In this document: piece after piece, positions 25,723-40,000 of the stretch
Layout: every line of letters begins with the position of its first letter
Numbering within the stretch: position 1 is the stretch's first letter
From: Heterobilharzia americana
Lineage: Eukaryota; Platyhelminthes; Trematoda; Strigeidida; Schistosomatidae
Length of the DNA: 64,000 bases
Assembly: GCA_944470555.2 (NCBI GenBank)
Contig: OX104129.1
Span: 46,099,998 to 46,163,997, forward strand
Direction of reading: 5' to 3'
Position numbers and translations under genes: made by a program
Notes under the pieces: generated by a model
Databases searched by the model: none
What the model saw: only the letters and a program-made list of their open reading frames with translations
What the model was told of the DNA's origin: nothing

Positions 25723-26000
25723 ACCTGTTTCATTATCTGTACATAAAATAAGAGAAATAAAAGTGACCTTTTTGTAAATAAGTAAATAATAAAAAAGGAT
25801 GATTTCATATTATCAAACAAAATGCCATTTGGATTTACATTTCTCTTGCTTTTTGTCATGTTTGCAAGTGTATTGAAAGTGCATATGGTTTCCGGTTTTG
25901 CGTGAAAGGCAAGTTAAATAAGATCAAGAGAAACAGTTCAGATACAAAAGTTACGAGTTACATATTGAGAAAAAGAAATGATAAAACAAGTATGATTAAC

Positions 26001-26524
26001 TTAGACAAAGGAATTTTCTGCATACGCATCTGCTAATTTTGGTTTCCAACAACCTCGTGAATTTTCAGTTAACTTTGAAAGTGCTGCTAATTCTTTATCA
26101 CTTTCAAAGTCTTCATATTTATCTGTCCAAATACTGGGATTTTGTCCAACATCGTATGACGAAGATATTGCTTGCATTGATGGGTAGGATATATGACATG
26201 TATTTGTTATGCCTGAATGGCTATAGTAAGAAGATGTTGCCTCGAAACATGATCCTGGTGTTATTACTGTTACTCCAGCTGGCAATCTAGATTGTTGCAA
26301 AGTCATTGTTGTTGTTGAATGTGGTAATTGTTTTGAACTGCTAAAATTATTTATTTTATTATGTGATGCTTGGAATTTTCTATTTAAATATGGACTAAAT
26401 ACGGGATTATTACCGGCTTTCTGTTCATGATAATACGAATTCAAATTCAGATCTGTTTGTATTGGTATGAATTGGGAATGATTGTGTGGTGAACTCGGAT
26501 AGGCGCAGAGAGCTGTATATCCAA
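26001..26524 (-). CDS. Protocadherin exon 4: C-terminal cytoplasmic tail
   Basis: Opens after a T-rich acceptor ending TTTGTAG| (26525/26524) with two bases, TT, that complete the phase-1 codon left by exon 3. The frame is open for 173 codons to TAA at 26003-26001. The product is hydrophilic, rich in Ser, Tyr, Gln and Asn, and contains no known domain. It ends ENSFV, which fits a class I PDZ ligand (S/T-x-V). Splicing it 12.7 kb from exon 3 is an inference from phase and from the absence of any other gene around it. The alternative is a terminal exon of a different minus-strand gene. Confidence 0.72.
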
Positions 26525-27303
26525 CTACAAATAATCATACAAAAATAATTGAGTTGAGATTAAATTCTTTACCACTTACAAGTTAAAATTTTAAAATGAG
26601 AAACATCCTTATTATTTGAATATAAAATTTATTATAAATGGTTTCGTTTGTATAAAATATACCGTCAGTTTTAATTTTTGAAGACAGAGAAGGCATGAAT
26701 GAGCTCTATTTCCTTCTCAGGAGACTATCTTCAATGCTAGTTCTCGATATTCCCCCATTAAAGTATGTGAAAGATGAAGAAAGCTTCTACACATTCATTT
26801 TTCGCCTTGAGATTTTCTTAAATTGAAATTTTCTAAATCGAAGTGGCCACTGAAGGATTTTGGTGTAAAATATGCTTCGGGTTTACCCTCGCTAAATTTT
26901 CGGTTTCAAATTTGTCTGCTGAAATAATCTGGTATTTATCTTCATTATTTTCCCATAGCATTTTGTCTTTTCAAAAGCCTGTATAAGATCTCATTAGTAA
27001 AGTCCTTTTGATTTGTCCTTCAGAGTGGTCACGTTTGTCCATACAATAGTTGTTTTGACTAATCTCATAAGAACCCTTGACCAATTTTTGTTAGATAATG
27101 ATGGAACAAATGGGAACAAATATGCCTGACCTTAAGCAGTAATCACTAAACCATTCAGCAGGTCATCCTTTTTATGGACAGAAAATTGACCTGATTGTAA
27201 TCCATTTAAATAATGTTTGTCCAGAGTTGACAGATGAAATGTCAGCTTTTATTGAAGAATTATTTATTCGTTCTTTCGGTTTTCTGTTTGCAATTATGTT
27301 CAT

Positions 27304-27359
<56 letters not shown>

Positions 27360-30300
27360 CAATGGCACTTGTTCATATTTTTCCCTTATGGATTGAATAA
27401 ATCATTTTGTTATAAATTATCTTATTGAAAGCACGGTTTCTTTTATTCTTGCCACTTTAAAGTGGTCAGTTTGGTCATGAATTAAACTGAGGACAGCAAA
27501 CAGTTGAAGGTGTGGGGTGGGGGGGGGGGTAAAAATGGATTTCATTCCATTCAAACAGAATATTAGGTGTATCACAAAATGGGAATGTATTGTCTACCAG
27601 TTTACTTTTAGACAATTTGTTGTTTGTTATCATGTAAAGACAACTAAATAATCATGTTTCAAAGAGGTGTAGTTACCCCTGTTGTAATAATAGGGAATAA
27701 ATTAATTAATCCTATAAACTGTGCTGTTGCACTTTATGATATATTGAATAAACCAACTGAAATGGAATTACTGTCCATCACAAAACTCGAGGTTCAACAA
27801 AGTGAATAAAGAATTTAAATTTTCGACATTATCCTTACTTCAGATCGGTTTTCTGAATTCCCGATTCACTTCTCAGATATAATCGAAATAAGCTATCAAT
27901 CACATCTATTTCTACTCATGTCCATATACATGATCTCCCCTCAGATCCAGAGAGGCATAGTGAAGGATCAAGTTTGTGTTCTTTACTGAGCTCACGGCTT
28001 AAATCACAAATTAAGCTCAACGATATAATCTAGTACAAATTCCATTTCAATAATCAAACTCTAACACTTTCATCACAACCATAAATTCATACTCCTCAAA
28101 GGATATAGTTTCTGAAAAAGGTAGTTGGTGGACTGAAGTTTAGAATCATAAAAAGTAAGAACTACTTAACCACTAGGTAATTTTTCTGCCAGTAATCTTT
28201 TGGCAGATAGGTTCCTAGATGGACGACTCAGCACAACCGAAAATCCACGATGTTCTATTCATCTTGGTGACCAGCAGTGAAATCTCAGGTGCACGTTTCT
28301 TTCTGTTCGGGACTTGTCAGCCGAATATATTTGCACTGCGGTGTATGATGCTGTTCCCACTGATGCTCGAACCCGTACCCATCGCTTCTAAGGCCGAAGT
28401 ATCGAAACAACGGCTGATACCCCTTGCACAATAAGTGACTATCGTACCCCAGTGCCTGGAGGCTAACGCTCTGGCATTCGAAACACTGGGTACTGGGTCC
28501 CAGTCTCAGTGGAAACATCATTACTCATTGGGATGAAGATACATCCAGGTGACTATTTCCAAGTAAGACGAAGAGCGTGTCGTCTTCTCCACTGCTAGTC
28601 ACCAAGTAGAATATAATTCCCACCAGTAATTTTATAGTGCCCTTTTTCTCTACTGGCGGCTGACCTAGTTGCCTGATATTTGCTGATTCTTAAGAGCAAG
28701 GTTTGTAAATTCAGGATGTACGTGGTATTGTTAATTCGCTTGACTCCCTGTAATGTAATCTGCACTTTTAGAGTATAAAATAGGAAAGATTTTTAGTTCG
28801 AACTAGTTCATCAGCACATGTTATATTAAAAACCGTCGTTCATATAGTTACTAGCAAAGCAATTCTTCTAAATGGTTTGTTAAGTAGATAATAAAGAAAG
28901 GTTAGCATATATTCATTTTCTCCTGTCTTCGTTTATGATTAATATACTTAAGCAAAGGCTGTATCCAAAGGGATATTCTCTTCATAGGTAAGTGGTGTAA
29001 CATATCAGAGATATCGGATGACTGTGCAAACCTACCTTCATAATTTGTTTTAGACAACTGCAATCTTAAACAGGATTTCATAAGAAATCAGTACAATTTA
29101 CCAAGCAAGATTATTTTATTGAATATGGGAAGGTATTCGTGGCTTTCTGAGGTTCAGTGAACAATTTTATAAGCAAAAAATCTGAATGACAGTTTAAAAA
29201 TAAAAGTTGGGAGCATTCAAGCCTGTCAGTTCGTTGACATACACCACATTTCTCTACTTGTGAGAGTTGTAGCATCTAAACTGCACAGTTATTTTTCTAC
29301 TGGATAAACTAAACATCCTACTAGCGCCTTTTTGAACTTCGTGTGCTAACCGAAAGTTGTCAACGATATTCTTAATCGTTCTGTGAATTAGCTATTAAGT
29401 TTTAAGATTCAAGGTAGCCTAACGAATTCAGACTTAGAATGGAGAGGCACATCAAGTGTTAAGAAAACGGAGTAGAAATGGTTGGTTTTCATGCTATCTA
29501 CTTACAATAATTTCGGTTAGTTCGAATACGGTATTCATAGTCAGCTATCTTAATGGTTGAATTTGGTGTTATTTAAATACACATACGGATAATTTCAGGA
29601 CACACGATACATAGGCTAAGCCTGAAGAGTTTGTTTCAGCTGCAGATAGATTCTTTTTCGAAACTTGAATCTTACTAAGCCATCAAGTATAGGCATGACA
29701 TTAAAAAACGTTAAGTCAAGAATCTTTTCTACCAAATACTTTCTGTTTGAAAGTGAATTCGTATTCATTACAGTGGTAAGAAGTGTTTGAAAACTGACTT
29801 GTAGTAAACCTTGCTAGGATCTGGAAAAATACACTTATTAGACAGCGTAATGAAAAGAAGAAGATTATCTGAAATGTGATGTATTAGTGCTATACATTTC
29901 GAACAATTTGTTCCCACATGGACTTGTCAAACTATTTATATGAAAATTAACGAAAAGGGTCAATGAAGTTAATACGAAACATAAGAATCGGAAGGGCAGA
30001 GAAAAAACAAAATGTGAATCACAACACCCTTGGTATGGAAATTCAAAACCAATACTACCAAGGTGGGTTCAATGTGAGTACAAATTGTTTTTGTATACAT
30101 AAAGGGTGTTTGAATTTACGGATGGCAAGAGCTTCAATAAATTTAAGCATTTGGCTTTGACCATTTTTATGTGATACTTTAAAGGCTGTTTTCACGTCTA
30201 TCCTGTGGTTAGTTTCTAGTATATGTTTAGTGATAGACGAAGATGGATGTTTGTCACCTGCACTTATCTGATCTGTTGAGGCCATTTGTTTTTGTAGCCA

Positions 30301-31023
30301 CTTAGGTACATGTTCAACATTTCTTAACTGCATATCACGATTACTCCTCCCTATATATGTGTCCACATATTTTCGTCTTCTCATTATGCTGTTTAAATTT
30401 ATCAAAGGGACCACCTGCTTTAAAGCATTTATTAGAGTTGGATTTTTGATAGCATTAACGTTTAATCTATGTTTGTAAGCAATGGTTTTGAAATATTTGA
30501 TTATCACCTTTTTTCTATAGATGCGATTCCAATCAACCTTACCAAAGTGATAATAATCACATTAGCATTCACGAACGCATCAATTCAGAAAGTAACTGAA
30601 ACGAAGACAACGTAAATTATTTTATTTCGAAAGATTATGTAAATAGAAATTGTGGGTATGATGCTGCTGATAAAAAGGGGGCGAAAGACGGTTTTTTACT
30701 AGATTTAGGTTTTTACTTCAATGGTATTCTAAAGAAGAGAGACTTTATAATCAGAATGTTTCAAGAAATTGTTTTAATTTCATGCATATAAATATAATAT
30801 GTTCAAGTTTTTCATCATCAGAACACTTAATTATGACTAGACATATTTTTTTATATTGAAGGGTCAACAAGAAAATTACCGTCGGCTTAAACGAAAAACC
30901 ATGGTTTGGAAAAGCTGGTTGTAAGCCGATTTCTGAAATCTGGAGATAAACTGAATCAGTCTCTATAAAAAGATACCTTTTACAAATGCATTTCCATTGG
31001 TTAAATATTTTTTAGCGTATATC

Positions 31024-31072
<49 letters not shown>

Positions 31073-34000
31073 TCACTTTAATGTCCATAAAGTCGACAGT
31101 AATCTGCTTAAATCACACGTAATTAAAATATCTTATGTGAAAGACCTCATAAATAGTTTTGTGTCTTTTGAAAGAGTTCGTCCAAAGTACATATCATACT
31201 AAATAGAGTGATTTCAGACAGAAATGAAGTATATCATGTTTATTAATTTTACGCTACACTAAACTAGGTTTCTGGACCACCTGGTTAGTCATTGACAGAA
31301 AATGTCATTAAGATGATTATATAAGTGTTTGGAGGGTTGTGATAAAGAAGTATCAATCAAATGAGGATCTGATTCTTCTAGTGAAAAATGCAAGCTATGT
31401 AGTACATCTTAGTGCACGAATATCCTTGTGAAATTTTGTGATAAAAGATCCGTTTATGCTGATTGTATGATGCGAACATTGCGTGAAGTTGATCATAAAT
31501 TTATGTGCCGTAAATTGCATAAATTTCCAATAATTTAGTGTCAGCATGAATTTATGCTAAACATTAACCTAATTAAAGACACACGTAGTAATTCATGGTA
31601 TACCTTTCACTCACATTCACGGGACAATGTGCTTTAGTCATACAACAGTCAAATCACACTTACCTATTAAAGAAAACTAAGCAGTTCGATATCTAAATGA
31701 CCACATGTACTATGTTCGCATATGTATGTGAAACGTTATTCCTGAAATGAGTGTTGAGAATTTAATTTGTGTTATTTTCTTTTCAGTTACCGGGTGGAAT
31801 TTCATATTACACACAATAGTATAAAGAACTATCGACCGTTTACTATGTGGTTGTATAAAATTTTTGTTCTGCAAAAAATAAACTAATAAATAGCGGATAC
31901 CTGTGAAGTTGGGAACAAGAAGCGAGTAGCAGTTTTCTTTTACAAAATTTAAATTCACTACCTGATACACAGACTGATAGGTAACCATTCCAAACGTGGA
32001 AGAAGCATATGATGATCAAGTAAGTTACATAGCCTTTCACATTTCCAAGAATCTAGTTATTACCGTGAAGGTGTATATTTATTTGAGTCCACTTTTATGC
32101 ATATCTATCGAATCCTTATTATCCTTTTCATTCTGAAGACGATGACAGACGCTGAGGGTCATTTCAGTAAAACGAAATTTGAACCAGCCACTGTTGGCCG
32201 AAATTTTACTTGCAGTACTTTGTAGCATGTTATTGAACGTGAAGACAAATAACTTCAACAGACAAATGATTATATTTGGTTTCTATCATAATATCCTCGA
32301 AAGTGAAAAATTGGACTAAAGCCTTTGTCATATCGTGAATGAAGTCAAGATATCGTTGTACATTTTAATGGATTTCACATGGGAACCTATTTGAAAACCG
32401 TTTTTCTTGAAGAAGTAGAAGAATAAATAAGTGGAAAAACAAGGCAACATTGCACGGCTTTCAAGTTCACACTATTATTGTAAGAAGAAACCAGTAATGA
32501 TTTTATAGAAATTTATCATTTTGGTCAGTTTAATTTATCGTGTCATAAAATGTTTAGTCGTGGTATCACTGCTCACATTAAATTTCATGGTGTCAATTAA
32601 GTGCTTGAATACAGCAAGAGAATGGTGCATTTCAACCTTATCTGTTTATGCAAGTTGTACATTTTTGTTCTTACTTTTGGATAAAATTTATTCTGTTAGA
32701 CTCATTTTTTTATAAGGGACAATTTCAGATGGCGTGAAGAGTTTCAATAATCATGGCGAAAATAAGTAAATAATAATTGAGAGGACTCATTCTTCAACTT
32801 ATGATACGTATGCCACTAACTTCTCGCTTCTTTCAAGAACTATCTAAGTTGTTCAGAAAACCTGTCTTTCCAAACAGACCTCATTTAGCTGTATACATTA
32901 CCAAATAGAATAACTAAATTTTCTTTAACTTAGAAGCTATACACCACAAATAGGACTACAAATAAAAGCAATTGACTGCTACGTAATTTTCTGAACTAAG
33001 GAAGATGATCGCTGTTTGGACGTTCTATTCAGAATAATAATCAGAACAAAAAGGTTACCAATATCTCGAAAAACAGAAAGTTGGTAGACTTGGAAAACAG
33101 TAAAAAGTAGCTTAGCATATGGGATTGTGTTAGGGTTCCCCAATTAACCAGCGTATTAAATTTCAATATTACTTCAACTTGGCTGAACGTGCTTCATAGA
33201 CTTTATACCATTGAGTCTCTTTTGAACTTATATACACGTACACGTGAAATTTACAAAACGTGTTTTTGTGGCATTGTTAAAATATGCTATCCATACTAAC
33301 GGAAATTACTGAAACATTCATTCCTTCTGATCAAAAGACATAGGCAAGTTGGTGATGCATCTAAATACGCATCTGCACTTTATGGAATTTTAAGATGCGT
33401 TCTGCTTGAGGAGAGTTACGTAAAACAGTTCTAGAGACCTAACGCACTTATGTTTATAGCGTGTTCAACTGTTTGGAAAAGACGATAACTATACCTGCTA
33501 TAGGGAATCTTTTTCTCGGTTGTAAAGTACCACATTTGAATAAGTAACTGACTCAGCGTTTCTTTCTACCAGAAACAATTCTAGTAATTACTAGGTGTTC
33601 ACGATGCATCACTTGATATGGCGTTTTTAATAGTCTATTTTGAATAAGATAATAAGCAGGATTTTTACAGTAATTAGCCTAGTACAATTTCCCCAATACA
33701 CTGACGATAATCACTTGACATAACTGACGTTCCGTAAATAATTCTTTGTAACTGCTCACGATTTTCGTATGTACTTAGTTACAAACTGTCCTTTCTAAAT
33801 CAAGTCCACATCTTTCGTTTTTTTATTGGATTAGCATTGATCTATTTCTGTAAATATGCTTGTAGGAAAGGTATGCTGACAAATGCAGCATTGAATTTGA
33901 TATAATTTTGACCGAATTTGGGAAGTGATGCATTTAGGGGACTTTGACGCTTATGTCTTGAATTTTCTGAGAGTTTGCTTTCGTACTGACCAGTCGACTG

Positions 34001-37000
34001 AACAATATCTTTCGTCATAAGCTTTATTCCATGAGTGAATTAAGTGTGAATTGTTATTCTCTATTAAAATATACACACTATTTTTTGAATCTGACCATCA
34101 AACAGCTATCATATTTGCGAATCTCTTGAGCTCATACAATAAACTAATTACCTTGATGGAAAGTCCTGAATTTACGTTTACTCCATAAGATGATACTGAC
34201 TCTAAGTTATATGACCTACTTATTAGAATCACAATATCTGTTTAACAAAGTTGCTAACAGAAGTTGGACAAGCAAACAGCCTTCTATAAGGTCATGATTG
34301 AAGATGCTTTATAAATAATGAGTAGTATGAATAGTAAGGCTAACGATTTGAAATAAAAGGAAGACGTTTTTAACGCTTACCGTCAAACTGTCGAATATTG
34401 GCTATGGAATCATCTGAAAGTGTACGAGTTATACATTTATTTGACAGATGTGATTTGTGCACAAAATCTGGATGAAATGATTGTATTTCACTCTGAAAGA
34501 AATGAAGAAGAAGCTCACATTACCGCCCAGAATTTCTTAAAGAGGACAATCTTGTGCAAATTTCAAGACAAATGTATTCCTAAACTATCTGTATTCAAAC
34601 TAGATATCAGGCTTATTTATTATTTGTTCTTTGGGTTCCAAATGGAACATAGAGCTTCAGCAGCACGTCATCATTTCACTCTGCAATTCTCTGTTGGCTT
34701 TAGAACCTGGATCCAATACCGCCTACAAGCTCTCAATTCCTCCACACACGATCTCCTCTATGTTGCCTTCACACGCCCAACTCGTCATTTCCCCTTTGGG
34801 TTCAACTCGTTGGCCTGATCTGGTGATGTCCTCAAATGGTCTTCTTAGTGTACGCCCAGTCCATCTCCACTTTCTTCTATATATTTATTTGGCTATGGGT
34901 TCTTGGTTGGTTCTTTGCCAGCCAGCCAGAATTCCTTCTTGCTTATTGTTTCTGGCCATCTGATCTTCACTATCGAACCAGCTGTTGATGAATGTTTGCA
35001 GTTTGTTGGAAATGCTTTTCGTAACGCACCAAGTTTCTGAAACATACAGAAGCACTGACTTGACATTAATATTGAAAACCTGAACTTTGTTCCTTGTGCT
35101 GAGTGGAGTACAGTAGATCATCACACTGATTGCAGATAATTGAAGGCTTATCTTGTTGTCTTTCCGATCCTGGATATGATGTCCTCATCTGTGCCACCGC
35201 CTATAGTTGCAACGATGCTGTCCAGGTAAGTGGGTAGGTGAACGAGACAACTTCCTTTAGATTTATCCTGTTGATAGTGATTAGTGCTTCTTGTTGTTGG
35301 TTGGGCATCTTCATCACTTCTGTCTTCTCTACGCTCACCTGAAGGAAGTCCCGTCTTCCTTGGCTGCCCTGCCTCTTCTGCCAACTTGTTGGTTTCCACC
35401 TGTAGATCTTCGAGTTTATGCTACAAGACACTAGACATTAATCGTCATCGGCGAAATCCGAACTTTCATCTGGAGTCTTTTCATCGGTCCAGCTAGTTTC
35501 TGCCACTCTTCTCGCTCTTCACAGTAGGCTGTTGCATAATCTAGTACAGTCCAGTAGACCATATTCAGAGAGAACGATCGCAGCCTTGTCTTACTCTTGT
35601 CTCCACTTCAAAGGCATCATTACTCAGCTTTCTCTTGTAAATCATTCGGCGTGTGGTATTGTTATGCAGCTACTGAATGAGGCTAATAAAGGTTTGTGCT
35701 ATTCCTTAGTGTTAGAGCAGCTGCCTTCCAAATTACTTCTCGACTGACCCTATCTAAGGCCTTTACAAATTCGATGAATTTGAGGTAAAGATCCAGTTGA
35801 CTACCATTCTATTCTATGTTCTATGATGATGCGTAGCGTAGCGTTGTAATTTGATCGGCATATGATTTGTTCTTCCTGAGGCCAGCCAGCCATCAAACTG
35901 TTTCGGTTGCAATTTTGAGTCCAGCCCATCCTTTAGTCTCTCCAGGATGACGCGGCTTAATATTTCGGTTGGAGTGGACAGCAGCATGATTCCGTGCCGG
36001 TTTCGCAAAGCCTTATGTCTCCCCTCTTTGGAGGTTAACAAGGCAGCCCTTCTTCCAATCAATAGACAGGTACCTTTCCTTCCTCCCAAACCTTCTGCAA
36101 TAGTGGTGTGAGCATGTCCACTGTTGTCTCTGCGTCTGTTTCCAGTGATTCTGGCCGGATTCTATCTGGTCCTGCTGCATTCGCGGCTCTCAGTAACTTC
36201 ATCTGGTTCACGACTTCATTTCTGCTGTTGTCGGAGGGCTTGCCTTCATTGACAGTTTTGTGGGTGGGCTGCTGGTGGTATTTCTGAACGAGTTGCAGGT
36301 GGTGGGCGATTCAGGAGCTTTCTGAAGTGGTGAGCCCATCGTTTCCTTTGTTTTTCCTTTCTCTTTGGTAACTAGCTTTCCTTCACTATCTTCCATTGGT
36401 TTCATTTGTGTTGATCTCTTCCCAGATAGTATTTTCTCTATTTGATATGTTTTCAGGTCTCTATCTTTCTTATCTGCAGCCTGTTCTACTTCACTTGCCA
36501 GTGTGTAGTGGAAGTGTCTTTCGTCTTTCCGTGCACTCTTCTTCACTTCTTTGTTCAACGTTTTATACGTTATTCCCAGTTCCTCTTCTCGTTGTTCATC
36601 CTTGCACTACACTGGTCCATCTTCTGCTTCACCATCTTCCTCTCCCTCCTCCATCAACTTCCATGTGTCCGTTGAGATCCATTCCTTATCTCACCTCTTC
36701 TTCTTCCTTCCTAACACCGTTATGCAGCTTTCTTTCCACATAGCTTTCAAAGAGTTCCAGTGCTCATCCACACAGGTTTGTTCAGGAATCTTGCTCGATA
36801 TCTCCCATTTCGTCTTGATGGCTGATGTGAAGATGTAGTTTGCAGTTTCGTCCTTCAGCTTCCATTCTAAGTGATGAACTTGAAATGTGTTCTATCACCA
36901 ACTTCCTTGAAGGCTTTCAACTTGATTTTGAGGGTTACTTGCACCGGATAGTGGTGTGAACCTATATCTGCTCCCCTTGTTGTTCTGATCTTGTGTCCAG

Positions 37001-40000
37001 TAGGCTACATCTCCACTTTCTTCACATTGAGATGAACTCGATCCGATTTTTAGTGTGTCCCGGTGTCTGGTGAAATCCATGTCGCTTTGTGAATATCCTT
37101 GTGCTTGTAAACACTACCTCCAATCTCCAAATCGTTGAAGTCGCAGGAATCTGTAAATAGTTCTCTGCTCTCATTTGTCTCACCGAGTGCTTTTCGACAC
37201 AATGCGTACTCTTCCTGTGTTGTCTGCCCCCAGTTTCGGATTCATGTTACCCATAAGAATTTTGATGTGTCCATCTGGGGTGGGGTCTTGTCCAGTGCTG
37301 ATTGCAGTTGTCTGAAGAATTTCTCCTTCTTCTTTTCATCTGCATTATTTGTAGGCGCTTAGCGTAGCGTAATGTAACATTGTATGATTGTGACCTCCCT
37401 TCATTTTGAGTTGAATTCACCTTGCTTTCATGATCCAGATCCCGCAGAACGAGATTGGTTCCCACCGCATGAGACAGACTTCGATGCTCCTGGAGACATC
37501 ATGATAGCCACTCCAAAACTCAGTGTGCTCGTAGTTGTCATCTGGGTGACAATTTCGGAGTAGATTATTTACTTTGCTCTCCAGTTGACAGTTTGGAGAA
37601 TCCACTTCCATTTGATCTGCTTTCGCAGATTCTTAGCACTTCTATCCTATATCTTCCCATTTATTTTTCCATATCTACCGCCTTGCTAGCTTCGAAAATC
37701 GTGCTCACAATCCTTCTCCCTATGCTTACCTATTCTTAAGGTTTCGTTTAGCAGTACGTCTAGCAATGTTATGGATCTCATTTGGCTAAATCTCGAATTA
37801 TTCACCGGTCAGAGTCTCCTGCTACTTTCACTTGTTTGGCCACATAAAAGTAATGCCTGACTACGATTGTCTCCGTGGAATTTACTTTACTATGAAAGGT
37901 GTTTACTTTCCAGTAACACTCCGCACTACACATCAACAAACAAAATATTTGCAAAGCCACAGAATATTGATTGAATGAGTTTCCAATGCATCAAACTGAA
38001 ATTCACTAAAAATTTGTTCTCCCAAAGTTACACTAAACGATATTTTAGAAGGACATTCAGATAGTGTAACTACATACCCATAATAAATTGGTTAATACTT
38101 TACTACATTTCAGAAATTTCATTGAAATTATAAATTCCATATTTTCTTTTCTTTTCCAGGTAGCTAAGTTTTGAAATTATACTTATATTTACATGTGAGC
38201 GAAAGGATGATAGTTCGGCAATTTCATTTGTAAGCGGTAAGACCTTCAATACTGCTGGTCAGTCTGGACAACAATTCTGTTACTAAAAATAAACAGTCAT
38301 AGGTAAGCTGAGAATAGTCTCTAATAGGATTGAAGGTTTCATGCTGCACTTTACAGCATCGAAGTATTAAAATCAATGCAATCAAAACACAATGATTGGC
38401 AACAGAAGAATAAACATATGTCTAGGTAGTTATCGACGCTAAATAAAATTGATTATGAAAGTCTGAGACAATCAGAAGTCAATTTGCAATGAATAATTAC
38501 GTAATTGTAAGGACCACCCAACATAGTGTTAATAGCTGAGGAAAACGTAGATATTATTTCAGTGCAAATCAACGTTTCAGAGTAAAGAAACTGAAGTGTG
38601 ATGAATCTAACTAATTTACACTTATTGAAAAAGTGGCCTTCTGTTTATTTAGTAAAAGAGAAACCAAAAGATAAACAATCCTTCATAGTCTGCATAGTCT
38701 TCTAGACACTCATGAACTAGCTAAATTACTCAAACTTCTTGATTTCGTTAACAGATTAGAACTTATATCACAGAAATGGCATTGTAAAGTTGAAACTAAG
38801 TTTTTTCGCAATTTAATTTCTAACCACTTGTGAAGAGATTTAAAGCAAACCTTACATACAAGGGCCTCACTGCTCTAATTGATAATTTGGTTCAGGAACA
38901 TGCAAACGGTTATTCAAAAGCATTATAATTTATTAAACAAACATTACAAAATACCCTTCGGATCCGTCAGTTTTCATAAAGACGCACATGAAAGAGTGGA
39001 TAACACTAAGTTTAGAAGTATTTTCTCTTTGCTTCAGTACTATTAATTGACCACAGTGACACTTTCAATTCAGTCAGACAAAATAGACAGAATCATGGGT
39101 GAGCAGTCCTGCTGTCCAGTGCTCTCAGGTCTTCAATGGTTTTTAAACTGATATCAGTCCATGATGAATATCAACTTGAAATAAGTAAATCAGAACAAAC
39201 CACCAAACTAAAGCAAACAGATTTTAGTGACAAATCGATGAATAATTGGTTTACATTAATTTTACCTGTATCATTTTCATCTATAGTTTCATAACCTTGG
39301 AGTTTACATAACTCTGATGGATGATACATAAGTACACTGGGCTGCATACGACTGCAAACGAGCTGGTTGATATTTTGAATTTATCTTAACTTGAAGGAAA
39401 AAACTTATGTTGTCAGCAAGCTTGGTGTCAGTTGTAACCTTTTTACCCTAACAAATTTTGTCACTCACAAGAAGGAAACCGTGTAACTAATTATGCACAC
39501 TTAGAAACGTTCCAATATTATTTAATACAACCCTAAAGATAATTTTCAAAAAGCAAGAATTTCATTTATTTGTTTTGTATAGCATATTGCATTATTTTAA
39601 CTGTAGACATTACCCATTTGAAATGTGCCTTGTCATCATTACGAGTCCACGTTTGACCACCAACAATTGATGGAACGCAGTCTGAAAACCAAATGAGATA
39701 ATAGACACGTAGTTACATACATAACAGATGGGAATACTGTTTATTACAACACCATTAATTTTCATACAATACAGATAAGGATTTAATAATGAATGATGAA
39801 TCGGAATGCGTTTTCAAATAGAACAACAGGATAGAAATCAATCAACAGCTTCTTATGTACCAGTGAAGTTGATATGCTCTCAAATTTTTTTAACCTTATT
39901 CAGTAATATCGAAAAAATAACAATCAATGTATATACATGTCGCCCCTAACACACGAGACAGAGGGGACTCAACACAACTGTCAACCATGTGAAACATTGT

